From: Rhinopomastus cyanomelas | Lineage: Eukaryota > Chordata > Aves > Bucerotiformes > Rhinopomastidae | Length of the DNA stretch: 64,000 bases | Assembly (NCBI GenBank): GCA_013400115.1 | Contig: VXBP01008680.1 | Coordinates: forward strand, 403,109-467,108 | Direction of reading: 5' to 3' | Shown here: one piece after another, positions 1-12,916 of the stretch | Numbering within the stretch: the first letter of the stretch is position 1 | How the letters are laid out: every line of letters starts with the position of its first letter | Made by a program: the position numbers and the translations under genes | The notes under the pieces: model-generated | Seen by the model: only the letters and a program-made list of their open reading frames with translations | Databases searched by the model: none | What the model was told of the DNA's origin: nothing

Positions 1-2639
1 GGAGGGAGGTGTGGGAAGTGGCGGCTCCGGGAGCGTTGGGGGGAGGTGTGCGTTGAAGCTACTTTGCTCCCTTGCGCTGGAGCCCCAGCAGTTTCCGTGC
101 GACTGGGAAAGTTTTATTCCTTGCCTCCATAAAGGAAAGACCAATTGGAGTCCTGGAAATCACACAGCCCATAAATATGATAGATACTGGCAAGATGAAC
201 TCCCCGCCTAAAAACCTAACACATACACACACTTCAGAAACCCCCCACCAAAACCAAACCACGAGAAAGAAGAAAAAAGGGGGCGTTGGAGCGAGAAAAG
301 TAATCAAAGAGACAAAACGACCTACAAGAACATACACTTTTCATGTAAAGTGTTCGTGGTTCTTCCTTTGGAAACCAGCATCAACTCTCCGTGTGTATTT
401 ACCGTACGGGAAAGTGGTTGGGATATTCACATGAACAAAACTTTCCTCCCACCGCGTTTGGCTAAACAAGCCCTTAACAATATTCCAGGCTAGCAAAACA
501 CATTTCCAGAGCTCAGTTTTCCTCAGAAACGTGGTCGCTTGCTTCAGATTTGCCGTAACTTAATGAACATTTCCCTCGCCTCTGAACCGGGCGGTTTTTT
601 GGAGTTGAAGGAGTTCAGCGAAGTTCGGCATCCCAGGTTCGGGACTCAGCGGATTTCCCCCCAGCCCCCCAGCTTTCATCCGCTCCCCTTCTTCCCCCAA
701 CTCTCCAAGTGTAACCTGCATTGTATTTTAAACAAAACAAGAGTTAGCAGCGCAGCTCCTCTGCTATGTTCCCTCATCAGTTGGAGGCAGCAGCAGCTCC
801 GGGATACCGCAGGAGAACAGAAAAAGTAACGCTAAACCCAGCAACAAGTTAGTTCGGCAAAACTTAACTTTGAAAAAGCCCAGTTTGGCCAGGATTGCCT
901 GGGCTGTGCCGTGCAGTGGCTCCCTACTTGTGAAAGCGCTACAGAAAGAGCGTTTTATCTCACACCACCCCCCCTCCCGCCCCTTCTTTTAATAAATGTC
1001 TATTTTGTCCAAATGGACACTTTCGAAAACCGATGTAGAAGCGACAGTGTCGCGGAGATGAAGGAAAAAAGAAAGCGAATGTTTACCGTATTTAGTATTC
1101 ATTTACTTATAGTAGGAAATGATTAGGTATCTACTAATATAACCGTGGAGACCAACTGCCTAATTAGCATTCACAAATTAAAATGTTAAACATAAAGACA
1201 CATTCCGTATACAGTCTGCTATATGTAAAACACATTCGTGCATAATACAGCAGTCAGCTTGAAAACGTGAAGTTGACTGGCTTCCAGACATGTAGCGTTC
1301 TTGGCTAATATGATCTGCTCCGGGTTTTTCGAGCTTGCCCATACTGTAGTTCATAGTTCTTATGACCTCGCTGAGGGCTGATCTAGGGATATTACACTAA
1401 CCAGCCTGGAGAAAATAGGAAAATATACAGATTACTTTTAAGGGCTGGCGATAATAACACAATAGGCAGGCGGATCATTTCTCCACACCTTTTATTCTGA
1501 AGGCTTCGCTCGGAACCTTACTTATTGTTTTGAGCATAACAAAGCATTTCGGGAGCCTGCAATAAATTAGAACAATAATGCAGAGCTGCGCATGCAAGTC
1601 AAGATAGCTTTAAAAACAGGGGGTCTTTTCTTTCCCAGATGCATAATGCTGATACTACCCAACGGGTCGTGCTCAGGGTTCACCTCACACGGACTGTAAT
1701 GAAAGTTGCCAAATGAATGGGATCATCTGTTGACTTGAACTCAACCTAGACACACTGCATATGATGGAAACCTAACGCTACCATCGACGTTAAAATCAGA
1801 GGGATATGCAGTTCCAGTCCAGACCCTTCAACATGTAGATTTTTATTTATAAAAATAATTGGGCATGTAGCTACATGAAAAAGGGATTTACAAGTTGGAG
1901 TATTTTAAAAGAGACTGTGAAAACCTTAGCCCGGCTTTTATTAGACACGATATCATTCTGATTTGCGTGCTCGCCATCTCAATAGGGTTTAACATGTGAA
2001 AAAAAAAAAAGATCCATATGCATTACATAGATTTTCTTTAACGCGCATAAGGACAGGCAGCCTCGTAGTGGATAAGAAGGTGAATATTGTGATTCACCAG
2101 AAAACCGTTCGTGCAGTTTGGCTGCTCTGTTTTTTTTATTATTAGATTTTTTTGACATTTGAACTTGTCTATTGTGTGAGGAGCTCAGTGCAGATTGCAG
2201 CAGGTCAACCTTAAGGCTGCTCTTTTTGGCATTGCACACAAACACGCACACGCTGTCTGTTCTCCTTGCGTGAATGCAGCAGCTAGAGTTTTACCGCGCA
2301 TTTTCTCTCCTGTATCGCTTTTTTTTCTAAATGCACACGTATTTATGTTTATCTAATCCGCTTGGAGTCTTCACGGTGGTGTGATTAGTTTGTGTGCACG
2401 TTTCTCCAACCTATATGTTTGCCTGATGCTGGGCACTTTTAAGTACTCGGTGGCTTTTATAGCAGTATAATTGCAGCATCACCATGTTTGATAAAAGGGA
2501 CTTCGGTAGCCCTGGGACTAAATGACATATTTCGCCGCAGCCTCGCTCAACTTCATCATGACTCCTACAGTCAAAAGTTAGCATTATCCATCATCTTCTC
2601 TCATTTATGCCCTCATCCCCTGTCGAAATCCGAATTCTG
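1..2639. other. Unique noncoding sequence, no gene recognised
   Basis: No repeat, RNA gene or convincing exon is visible. Short open frames on both strands (up to about 120 codons) have low-complexity or unrecognisable translations and are treated as chance. The first 60 bases are GC-rich, and then composition becomes mixed. From about 1130 to 2000 the sequence is AT-rich, non-repetitive and contains homeodomain-type cores (TAATTAG near 1160), which is compatible with conserved noncoding DNA. A run of 12 A lies near 2000-2011. Function is unknown. Confidence 0.5.
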
Positions 2640-2870
2640 AAAACAATATCTCGCCGCTTGCTAAGAGCTTGGGGTGGGGGACAGAGGCGGGGACCCGACA
2701 GCCCAGCGTGAAGCTCACAGACACCCTGCGGCACCAGGGGCCGCCCCCGCTCCGCCGGACCTTCCGCGGGCGAGGAACGGGCCGCGGGTGCGCTGGGGTC
2801 CCGGCAAACGCCTGCCCAGGAGGGAAGCCGAGGGGAAAGAGAGGGAGAGCAGCGGCTGGGAAGGAAAATA
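2640..2870. promoter_or_regulatory. CpG-rich block 1, possible CpG island
   Basis: This stretch is strongly GC-rich and dense in CpG, with roughly twenty CpGs between about 2690 and 2835, unlike the CpG-poor DNA on either side. In vertebrates such unmethylated-type islands usually mark promoters or developmental regulatory DNA. No TATA box, initiator or exon could be fixed. Open frames across it on both strands are expected from its low stop-codon frequency and are not called as genes. Confidence 0.5.
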
Positions 2871-5829
2871 CGACATAGGAATGGACTCCCCGTTCCGGGG
2901 TGGGAGAGGAAAGGGGAGCTGGAAAAGCTAGGACTAGGAGGGTCAGTCTCTGCTGGGAAAATCCAGGAATTGCCCTCAAATAACTTTCCCCTGGAATGAT
3001 CCGCGCCTCTCGGTCTTTCTTCTCTCGTTTGGTTGGGTGCTGGGTTTACACTGAAGCTTTTCCTTCATGCTGCCTGGGTGCAGGAGCTCAGGCCGAACAA
3101 CAGCTGGTCTCTGCTTCTATCAGTCCTTCATTTGAATGCGCCTGTAGAGCCCTGCATCAGGGTGTGCACACGCACATCCAGCTACACGCACACCCGGGCG
3201 TGCACAGACGCATCTACGTCTAGTTGTGGCCCCCTCCTCACTCCCCCCTTCCTCCTTTAACAAATACCTGATAACGCGTTTGAGGTTTGTTATTTGAACT
3301 CTCAGATCAGCACGCAGAAAAGTAATTGCATCGTTTTTCATCAGAATATAAAAAAACAAGCAGGGGGATCGGAGCCCCCCTGCCCCGACACCCGGTGCTC
3401 GGTAGGCGCTGAGTCACCGTATTGGGGGTCAGTGAGTAAACATGAGGGAGAGAGCAGCATCTTATTGAAAACCCCGGCACAAACCGCATCCCTCCTCATC
3501 TGCAGCCCGCGAGATCCCTCCCCTCCGCCTTCCCCCGGGTTTTTTAATCCGGACTTGGAACAAAGTGGCCCAAGTGCAGCCAGAGCCCTCATTTGGGACT
3601 GGATGTCCTCACGCGCAGTGGGGCCCGCTTTGTTGCAGCGGGGGCAAGGGTGGCGAGGAATCAACATTAGGCAGCAATTTGGGCTGCCGGTGGTGGGTGT
3701 CGTTTTGGGGGATGAGGGGAGGAGGAGAAGGAGGAAAGAGGGAAACACCGGCCAGTTCACCTGGGGATGTAAAGAAAGGGAAAGCTTTCTCTGGGGCTGG
3801 GCTCTGATCTGGGCATGTTTATTCCTNCAAGCAACCCCCAAAGGCAGAGGAATACTTTCTTTTCTTCTCTTCTCTTTCAAAAATGTATATGACCAGGCTT
3901 GCGGTTTGAGGCTGTTTTCTGGATTGCCCCATCACTCCCGCTGTGAGCTGAGCAGGGTGCCTAGCTGTGATTCACTTTCCAGGACCCGGTTTATAGAGAT
4001 ACACGTCCACCCCACAGCGAGGTGGGTGCCAGGGAGCCTCGCAGGAGCAGCTTCTTGGGCCCCTGGGCTACCGGTGGGCTGAAGGAGCAGACTTTATAAT
4101 GGTTTGCAGCGAGGCCTGCAGTGGGAAACAAAGAGGCAGAAATGTTGGGAGCCCAGGGAGAGCCTGAAATACAGAGAGGCATTGAGTTTAACAGAGACGC
4201 CTCAGCTTCTCAGTGGGGGACAGAGCAGGATCATTTTTGGGCTGGCTCTGGCAGTAGAGGGCTGGACTGTACAGCCCACACTGAACCAGAGGCATTATGT
4301 GCAAATGAATAAGTGCACATTGTTTTGAGATACTGCTATTGTATTTGAGGATGGGGGGAGGCCGGGGTTATATTCTGTGTGCGTGGGTCTGTGTGCTTTC
4401 AAAAGGTGAGTGCAGATTGCAATAGTTGCTGCTCTGTTTTTGTTTGTCAAACAGGGCCCTTCTCTTGGGAGAGGTGCATGTGGCGGATCCCAGCCCAGGA
4501 TTACATTAATCAAAGCATTATTTCCCCAGGGATGCACAGCACAAATGATAGTAAATCCTAATAAAATTGGATCGCTGAGAAATTGAACGCTTAAAGTAAT
4601 CTGCTCTGCCTGATAAAAACTTCAAATTTATAAGATATTATGCATCCCCACCCCCAAACACCTTAGATATCATCACTGTGCCTGTGCATTATACATTTGT
4701 CTGTAGGAGAGAAATCACTGCTTGGTTTAACAGGCTGATCACTACTGAATACATATCTACACATAGATGTAAGTGTATGTGTGTGTGAGCATGTGCACAC
4801 GTATTGCACGTGCATGCTGAGTCATAAAGTGTGCTAAAATACTACACGCACATAACAATAATTACTCTGGTCAATACTGTAAGGACTTTGAGTACACCAC
4901 CTTTGCTGTGGTAGGTGCTGTAGAAAGCCGGGACCAGGCCATACATGATTCTATACCAGTGCTGTGATCCTGCCTGGGGACTCTGTTTTGTCTTGCTTTT
5001 TATCGATGCTCACTGTGGGCCTCCGTGGTGGAACCTGTGATCTCAGCCCCACTAACAGCAGCTTGGCTTTCTAAAGCTGAGACCACAGGGGTGGTAGAGA
5101 AATAATAAATTAAGAAACACAAACAAGCAAAAAATACCCCATGGACATGAGCATTTGATGCTGAGTTTCAAAAGCCTTTGAGTGGGGGACGAGCTTCAGA
5201 AGGAAATTGCCTTGGCATGGGTGGGCATAGGTGAAAGTAGGGATGATGTTTCCAGGCCAGTTATTTTGCCTTGGTTATGCAGTTCCAACAGCAACTTTGA
5301 GAGGACCACTGAAGGCCAGTGTAGCTGCTGTCCACTCATTAGCTGCAGACCCTCAGCCTGAGCTACTTTCTGTAAGCAGAAGGTAAGTTTGCTTGTAATG
5401 GCAGCTGTATGACTTGACAGTGGGCTCAAGGGACCTACTGGTCATCAGGGAAAAAAGTAGTAATTTGCTTTCCCCTCCTTATGGTGCCCCTAAAAGACTG
5501 GTGTGCTTCCAGATGTGAAAGGGGCAGAAGGCATTGCCACTCAACCAGCTGAAACTCTGTAGAAGGCTGCGAGGTTCCTCCACAGTTACAGATGCCAATC
5601 AATCCTCCTATCCCCACTCTACTGTACAGGGACTTCTGTGGCTGTGGGGCACCGTTCTCCCCTCGTTAGGCAGCCCTGCTGGGGACCTTGACTGGGGTGG
5701 ACTCATCCCGTATGACTCTCCTTGCCCCTTTCTTTTCTGGCAGAGAAACCTGCTTGTCCCTTCCCATAGCAAGGAGTTTTCCTGCCCTGTCCCATCCCTG
5801 AGGGCCTGAGGGAAGGGTAGGGGTGTGGG
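2871..5829. other. Unique sequence between CpG-rich blocks
   Basis: I recognise no gene. A 262-codon plus-strand frame (3294-4082) overlaps a 179-codon minus-strand frame. Both pass through an ambiguous base at 3827, and neither has a recognisable domain or splice structure. They most likely reflect moderate GC content. An alternating purine-pyrimidine stretch rich in TG and CA lies at about 4770-4825. Short CA/CG-rich runs lie at 3160-3215. The rest is plain mixed sequence. Confidence 0.45.
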
Positions 5830-6400
5830 ACGCCCCGGCTTCTCATAGTCCCATGGGTGGGGGGTCCCGCCCTACCCTGCCTGTAATTGCCCCCTCTGCG
5901 TGCGGGCAGGCGGGAGGTGGCAGTGGGGCGGGGGTGAGCTGATCATTCTCCCAGCCCCGAAATGACGCAGCTCCTGCTCCAGCATCGTCTCCCGTTTGGG
6001 CTGGCTCCATTTCAGGAGCTCCGTCTCCCCCCACCCCCTTCCTCCCAGCCTTCCTCCCTCCTCCTCCTCTCCTCTCCTCACCGTCACACTCAAACACCCC
6101 CCCCCACACCCTGCNAGAGAGGCGATGAATGAAGGAGGGGGAGAGGGGGCGGCCCCGCGCCTTCGCACCCCCCCCACCTCTTTGGAGCGATCCCCTCTCC
6201 CAAGAAGGGGCAACCCCCCGCCCTCCGCACCACCCGCACCGCTCCGCACTCCGCCGCGCCCCACGGCAGCATCGCGGCTCCGCGCCTCCGACGGGGCTCC
6301 CGCCGCGTCCCGCACTCTCCCCGTCTTCCCGACCCCAGCCTCAGGCGTGTGCGGGGCGTGCGGGAGGGGACCCACTCACGCCCCAGAGTGACCCACAGGG
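5830..6400. promoter_or_regulatory. CpG island, probable promoter
   Basis: This is the strongest CpG cluster in the window. About 35-40 CpGs fall between 6130 and 6370, with C-rich plus-strand runs and an ambiguous base at 6115 next to a C homopolymer. Islands of this density usually mark transcription start regions in birds and other vertebrates. A plausible plus-strand 5' splice site lies 250 bases downstream at 6652/6653, so a noncoding or 5'-UTR first exon is a reasonable reading. No coding frame is recognisable, and direction of transcription is inferred only from that splice match. Confidence 0.6.
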
Positions 6401-6652
6401 ACGCATACTGCCGGTGCCTCTTTGCCTATAATTCCCTTCTCCTCTCTTCTCCTAAAAATAAACTACCCCCTGCTTCATTTAACAGAACATTTGGCACCCG
6501 CGCTCCGTATCTCTCCTTTCCACACTCTTTTGATCCTCCCTCTCCACCCCAAACCAGATCGACCTCCACTCCCATCCCTCCCGCATCCCGCATGGCAAAA
6601 ATCAAAGCTGTTTTCAATTTACCCTTGTTGTCTTCCTTTGAGCGCTCCTAAG
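6401..6652 (+). other. Candidate 3' part of a first exon (CpG-island transcript)
   Basis: Sequence immediately after the CpG island ends in AAG followed by GTAAGC at 6653-6658, close to the vertebrate 5' splice consensus. An 18-codon frame beginning near 6591 stops just before the site, so a noncoding or UTR exon fits better than a coding exon. The start is unknown and no cDNA support is available. Chance splice matches are common, so this is an inference from island plus donor position. Confidence 0.25.
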
Positions 6653-7931
6653 GTAAGCATGGTGGGGTACCGCGCTCCCACTCCCCATGTGTTCAGCAAG
6701 GTGCCTTCCTCCCCACCCCATCCTCCCCTCCCCGCTTTCTGGTCCTTAATTGGCTCTATCCTGATGTGCACTTGTTTTGTTTAGCCTATTTTGCCTCTGC
6801 GGACTAGACAGGTAGAAAAAGGAGAGTTTGACTTGATTTGTATCTCTGATTTGTTTAAATATTTTTTCCCCTGTCATCCCCTTTCTTTGAGGTGAATTTG
6901 CATTTGAGGTCTAATTCATAATTCAAAATCGTGAGGACTGTCTAGGAAGAGTGCTTTCATTTCTGTTTCTGAGGAGGACACTATCCTGTACTATTCTCCA
7001 TATTTCATTGTATTCACATTGAAATGACAGGGATTTGCATCAGTTCATTTTGAAGAGTTAGATGACGTTTCAAGAAAAATACTCTCAATTTTCAAATGCA
7101 AAAGGAGTAACTATCTGGCATTGAAAAAGGTGTGTGCATTATTAGTGATGCTGCAAACTTGAAGCTCAAGGCACAGACTATGTAAGTGCATCGATCTGCA
7201 TTCCTCAGTGTTGGTTTTCGGGCTCCTGAACATCTCATCCTGATGACAGTGAGAGAAAGCCGACTATACGAACACTGAGGTGTATTTAGAGGTCCTTGCA
7301 GCTATTACCTACACCTCTGCTACTCCTGCTCCACAGCTTTGTAATTATTTCCCTTCTGAAAGGCATTCTGTACGAATAGATGCTGCTTTACTAGTTTTCT
7401 AGCTTGTCCAGGTATAACTTCCACCCACATCTCTGGAAATAGTTATGTGGCCACATGTACTTTATTGAAAGATGTTAAAAGATACATGGGCACATAAAAA
7501 GATTCTGTTTTATATCTGTGGTCCTTTCGGTCCTCTGGATGCGATGAACAATCCATCTGTGTTTACACCTTTATAGGTCCTTTAAGGACCTCCGTGGATT
7601 TTATTTGTGCCTATAAAATGAGTTTTATTCATGTATATGATGGTCACATGAATAGCGTAGGTTGCATAATATGCAGATGAGGCATCTCGAGCATTTCTAC
7701 TCACACACAGATGTGTTTTTCACGAATGTATATGCGTGCACACATGTGCGTTCATTGTGTGTGTAACGAAGTACATGCTGGAAGAGAACGCTACCTTTCC
7801 TCGATAAAGGAGAAGCTGCTGTAGTACTTCACTGGGAGCTTGCATCTGGTGTGCCTTGCCAAAGTCACTGGAGTTGCAGACTTGACTGTAAATATCTACA
7901 CACACCCCATCTCAGCATAAAAATATTTGTG
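6653..7931. other. Unique AT-rich sequence
   Basis: No gene or repeat was recognised. There are homopolymer-poor, AT-rich stretches and a TG/CA-rich patch around 7715-7765. A perfect 10-bp inverted repeat (7203-7212 with 7271-7280) is within chance expectation. Confidence 0.45.
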
Positions 7932-8070
7932 CATAGAATCATCGAATCATCGAATCATAGGATCATGAGGGCTTGGAAGGGACCTCAAAAGATCATCTAG
8001 TCCAATCCCCCTGCCACAGCAGGATCACCTAGACCAAGTCACACAGGAACACACCCAGGCGGGTCTCATA
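7932..8070 (-). mobile_element. CR1 LINE 3' end fragment
   Basis: It shows the minus-strand CR1 tail (three ATAGAATC/ATCGAATC-type units at 7932-7960), followed by the conserved 3' UTR sequence shared with the other young copies in the window. The element is 5'-truncated to about 140 bp. It belongs to the same younger group as the copies at 18.8, 27.6 and 52.6 kb and cannot move by itself. Confidence 0.93.
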
Positions 8071-11000
8071 TTTGTCCTTCTAGAACTAACTAAACAGGGC
8101 CATGAATTATGCCTAAAAAGTTGCCACTGAGATAAAAAACCTTATAAAATAGTAATGGAATATGGAATTGTATATAACACTAACAACTTTAGCATGGTTC
8201 TTGGCATAAGCAATTTAAAGCAATTTTATTTGTCTGAACCGGAATGATATTACAAAGTGAATTAATAGAACATTAGTACTGGGAAAAAAAAAAGGAGAAC
8301 ATTTCTTCCTTTGAAATATGAAGTGCCACTAACTTGAGATGAAACCTGAAAGTCAGTGAATAATATATGGGAGCTATTAATATTTTACATGTATCATATT
8401 TAAAATTGCTCTGAACTTAAACAAGGTTTCATATAAAGAAAAAACAAGTGATTCGTTTTAGGTTCGGGTTTTATACGCGACGTTTTACAAATGAAGCGAC
8501 TGACTAAAGAAGTGAAGTCAGGTATGTGGGAGTATTTTGTTACTTTGCACATGAAATAAGGTCATTTTGGAACTGGAATTTAATCTGAGAAATGATAAAA
8601 AAAGCACACTTATTTTATTTTTCTACTGCACTGTAAGAAAAACATGTTAAGTTGGCTGATTAATGAGATCAAATGAACTGACAGGGCTCATAGCACCTGC
8701 ACGGGCTTTTGTACCTCGTGAAACCACGTTGCAACGGGACCTTTATAAAAACAACAAAGTCAAGGAATGCAATCATATCTAGAATTTGGAATGGGAGTTG
8801 ATGTGATTCAGCTTGGTGTTGTAAAACGGGAGCCCTCTGGCACCTGGCGTTACACGAGTTAAAAATTACGTCTGCGAGGAAAGTTGGTGCAAAGAGTGAA
8901 GCTGGGTCGAATCCCAGCACTAAAGCTCAGGGACAAATGGTGGTGCCACCACCTGCCTTTCTGCTGCTTTCTAGTGGGGAGAAAGTGAGCATAGTCTTTG
9001 GTTCCCTCCTTAGTACAAGGCTTCTTGATTCCAACGCTTCACCACCCTGCTCCAGTGAACAGGCACAGCTCAGCCTATAGAAGCCAAACGTTGTGCTCCT
9101 CAAGACGGGCCAAATTCTGCCCGCCCTGAAGTCACCTGGCATTTTGGTGCGTCTGTAATGAGCAGGATTTGGCCCTGCTCTACCTCCCTTTGGCCTCAAT
9201 ATTAAGAGAAGGGTTATTTTTGCTTTCATCTGATGTGGATGGATTTAGGTCTCTGGGCCGCCTTGCCCTTGCTCTTACACTAAAACCATCCAAGGGGCAG
9301 ATCCTACCCATTTTGAGTCTGGTGGCCTAGGACTGCAATGATATCAGTTGCTGTCTATGATTTATAGGACACGTGTGACTGGGCATTTTGAACAGTTGGA
9401 TGAAAGAACGTGTCTTTGAACTGATTGAAAGGGCTGGATGCTTACGAGCTGAGTCAAAACGGCCGTTGTGTGTTCTGGGGAAGACTCGAGCTGTCATGAG
9501 GACTGTAAGCACTTAGCAACTGTCTTGTTGAAGGACAGCAAAAGTCTGTTTTAGTCTGTAACCTCCTTCCCACCAGAAGCTGGGTGCAGGTGCCACTGAA
9601 AGAAGGCAGGTTGTTGGTGGTGGGGAGGGGACAAGCTTGTCACCTGTCACACAGCAGGTCTCTTTCTGGCCACTTTTGTCCTAAGCCCAGGGACATTTCC
9701 TGTGCTCCTCCAGAGTCTCTCTCTTTAATATCTGTAGCTTGTGTTTCAGTTACAAATGCCCAGTGCCCTTCTGGAATTCACGTGTTTTAAAGTATTTTAA
9801 ATAAGATGCCTGTAGGATAATTATTAATCTTGTCAGAACAAAAAGCCTACTAAAAGTGCTCCATGCAGAGATTTGTGCCTTCATGGTTTGGAAGGTTTTT
9901 TTTGTTTAAGTAACCAGAGGTGTCATAAAAGGGAAAAACTATAGGATATATAGTGCAGTAGAAGTGGATGGCTCCTACAGGACCGTTTAGAAATACACGT
10001 GGATTATTTTTCCTCCTCTTGGGCAGCAGAATACTTAACAAAAAGTTATGTTTTTCTGCTTATTCCTGCTTGTGTCTCATAGTCCTATGAAGACAACGTG
10101 GAGCTACAAATTCTGTAGCTTTGTAGCTATGACTGATAGAAAGGGAAGGAAGAGGAGTGCTTGTGACGTGTGTCTGGAGGGATTAATATGCACTAATCGT
10201 GCCATCTCAGAGCAGAAGCAACAACCACCTGACAACAAAACCAGTATTAAGTGCAAACAGAATGGTATTGTTCTGGTAAGAAATACAGCAAATGAAACAA
10301 GGCAACAAGAAGATGCTTCTGAAACTCTAGGTTTAGGTCTTTTCCAGTTGAATGTTCCTTTGAACCGCTGAGATACAGTTAGTAGAGAAGCTAATCAAAA
10401 CTTTTCTGTCTTGAGTTTAATATATCTATGAATCCACAACCAAAACCTGTAGCAGCTCTGCTTGATGTTAGGAAGGTGGTTTTGCTGTTGGTTGCTTGGG
10501 TTTTGCTTGAGAATCAATTTTGCTGCTCTGACTCATCTACTGGAATTGCTGGGGCGTGTGAGTGGTGTTTGTAGTTTATTTTGTGTGGGACAGCAGGTTT
10601 TTTGTACTGGGGGTTCCTGCAGGTGCAGGAAAGGTGTACTGAAGGAAAAGGACTGTTTTTCAAAGACACTGGGCATTTAGTCCTTCATTTGACTTTGGCA
10701 AGGACTGAAAAAAAAATGAAGTGGCCACTTTTCTTTAGAGAGAGAAATGTGGTCACAGAATTCTGAGTTCTCGTATCCATGGCTGAAAAAAAGACAGAAT
10801 GCTCCCCCTGGAAATTCTGGTTTTATCTCTGTATAGGTTTAGCATCAGCCACGTGGATATAGAGCACCAACCTACCTTTCCCCACGTGGTAACTGTGCGC
10901 TTTGCCTTTTCCTTCAGAGAGGTAGGAGAAATGATTAAACCGCAAATGATTCAAACCGACGTCGGTGAGAAACAGACATCGATAATAGAAATTATTGTTC

Positions 11001-12834
11001 ATTACTCAATTAAGAAAATAAGAAGCCTAGAATCTGCATAGGGTGAATTACGATTTTAAATGCTGATGTTTTGACTTTCTGAAATTAGGATCTTAATGCT
11101 GAACCCTTGCAGCTATTTCTTACCACTGTTAGGAAAAAAGAAGATGCAAATTGTAAAGACCTGTTAGGAGAGCAGCTTTCTGCATAGTGACACACTGAAA
11201 CCTAAGGAAAATGCAGCAAACACTTTGAGGAGCAGCCAGTAGCTGGGGAGATGAGAACATAGCTTAGACAACTCTGCGCCACTGAACCCTGCAGCAGGTC
11301 ATGTGCATCTGGGGTTATGGACTCCTTTTCAGCAGAGGAGAAGCAGAAGAATGAAAGCAAAGACTGGCTATTGGTCAAAGCACCCTTAGTGCAGCACCAT
11401 CAAGTTGTGGGATCAATTTGGACTGAACAGTATTGAGCCAAAGGTGGGAAAGGGGCTCAACCCAAAGCTCTCTGCACCCTGGTACCCATATTTGAGGAAT
11501 CATTTCCTTTGTTTGCAAGTGATAGGTGAAGCCCTGGCCCTCCTCCTAGAAAAGCCAGTGACAAGCTGGACCCATGGCCCCCATGAGGAGCTGAGGGCCC
11601 TGGGATGGAAGTGATGCTTCTCTTTGTGGTGCTGAAGCCATAAACATGTGGCTCCCCTCCACATCCTTGCCCCAGCCTTGCTCTTTGATTTTATCTCTAA
11701 CCGCCCTGTAGGTTTTTATTTTATTTCAAATCCTGTTTTCATCCAGAAATGATTGGGCTGTGCTCAGAATCCGCTGTCTTTATAGGTCCGAGATTCCTGG
11801 GAAACCTCAATAGTGGCATTTTATAAACACAGTAAGCAAAGCAATCTGGACTATTAATTGGTGGAGCACAATCTAAAGGGGCACCATCGCTTTGCGATTT
11901 CATCTGGTGTAATATATCAGCTAGGGGCAGTTTCAGGGAGCTGCAGCAAATCCACAAGTGTTCTTCAAAATGTAAATCTTTTGCATTTCAATGGTTTCTT
12001 TTTTCTGTCACGGTGAAAGATCTCTGGAGACAGTGTGGGCTGTGACACTGAGGAACAGGTTATCCTGGCTGTGCAGGGAGCACCATAAAAACTACAAAAC
12101 GGACGCAGAGAATAAAATACAACCCACCTCCCTTCCTAGTTTCTCTAATTCGTGGTGCTTATAGTAGTTACATTACATCAGCAGTGGCTACAAGGGAAGA
12201 AAAAAGCAGATGGAAATTTTGTCCCTAAACTGACACAGCCTCTTAAATTTGCTTGAAGAACCATCTCAGGGAAGAAAAAAAAAAACCAAAAAGAAAGACA
12301 TACTACTCTGTTCTGGATTTTATTTGTTTAAATGCAAATTTCTGGAGCTGGCCTCGCACCAGAAGCGGAGAGTTTGGTACTGCAGTTGCTTTGGTGTGTT
12401 TTTCAGCACTGTAATGGGCTACGGGGAGACAAAGGAGAATATGAATGGGTGGCAGTTGATATTTAGATCTGGGTGACTTCTTTGCTGGTTGTAACCGTTA
12501 TTTTTAAAAATCTATTTTCCTTCTATCACACCTTCGGTTCGCAGCAGGCGTCAAAGTAGAAAACCTGGAATTACTTGATGACTACAATTAGGAGGGGTTT
12601 TGTGCTGTGTTTCTCACTACTGACCTGTTGACTGATAAGGAAACCTCAGGCTAAACTCACTCGAGGGGTAGAACGAAGAGTTGAAGGAGTGAGACTGTAG
12701 CTGGACCTCTTCCTCACTCCCCAAATGCGGTTTCTTTATAGAGCAATAGGGAGCAAACCCTTTCATCAAGCACTGAAAAGCAAGATCAAGCATGACTTTG
12801 CTGTCACACCTTTAATGCTGTTTTTTTTTTTCAG
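8071..12834. other. Unique noncoding sequence
   Basis: No repeats beyond short homopolymers and no recognisable exons were found. Open frames are at most about 107 codons, without known domains. The stretch 8100-8660 is AT-rich and CpG-poor. I see no further structure here. Confidence 0.45.
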
Positions 12835-12916
12835 GAGTCTGCTCCCGATTTTAGTCCAAAGAAGCTGCTTTTGGGAATCGCGTGCCCAGCCCCGGTGTCT
12901 GCCTGCCGAGGAAGAG
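12835..12916 (+). other. Candidate 82-nt exon, unknown transcript
   Basis: A run of 12 T followed by CAG ends at 12834, and GAG followed by GTATGC begins the downstream flank at 12917. This is a strong acceptor and good donor pair around 82 nt. Two of the three frames are open across it, but neither translation is recognisable. It could be an exon of a noncoding RNA or of an unknown gene, perhaps fed by the CpG island at about 6 kb, or it could be a chance arrangement. Confidence 0.25.

Noticed and set aside
3294..4082. 262-codon open frame on the plus strand, with an overlapping minus-strand frame
   Set aside because: It passes through an ambiguous base, has no recognisable domain, starts and ends without splice or Kozak support, and its GC-rich region is expected to give long chance frames.
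7203..7280. Perfect 10-bp inverted repeat with TGATGA and CTGA inside, snoRNA-like
   Set aside because: C and D boxes are in the wrong places relative to the stem, and a 10-bp match at this distance is expected several times by chance in 64 kb.
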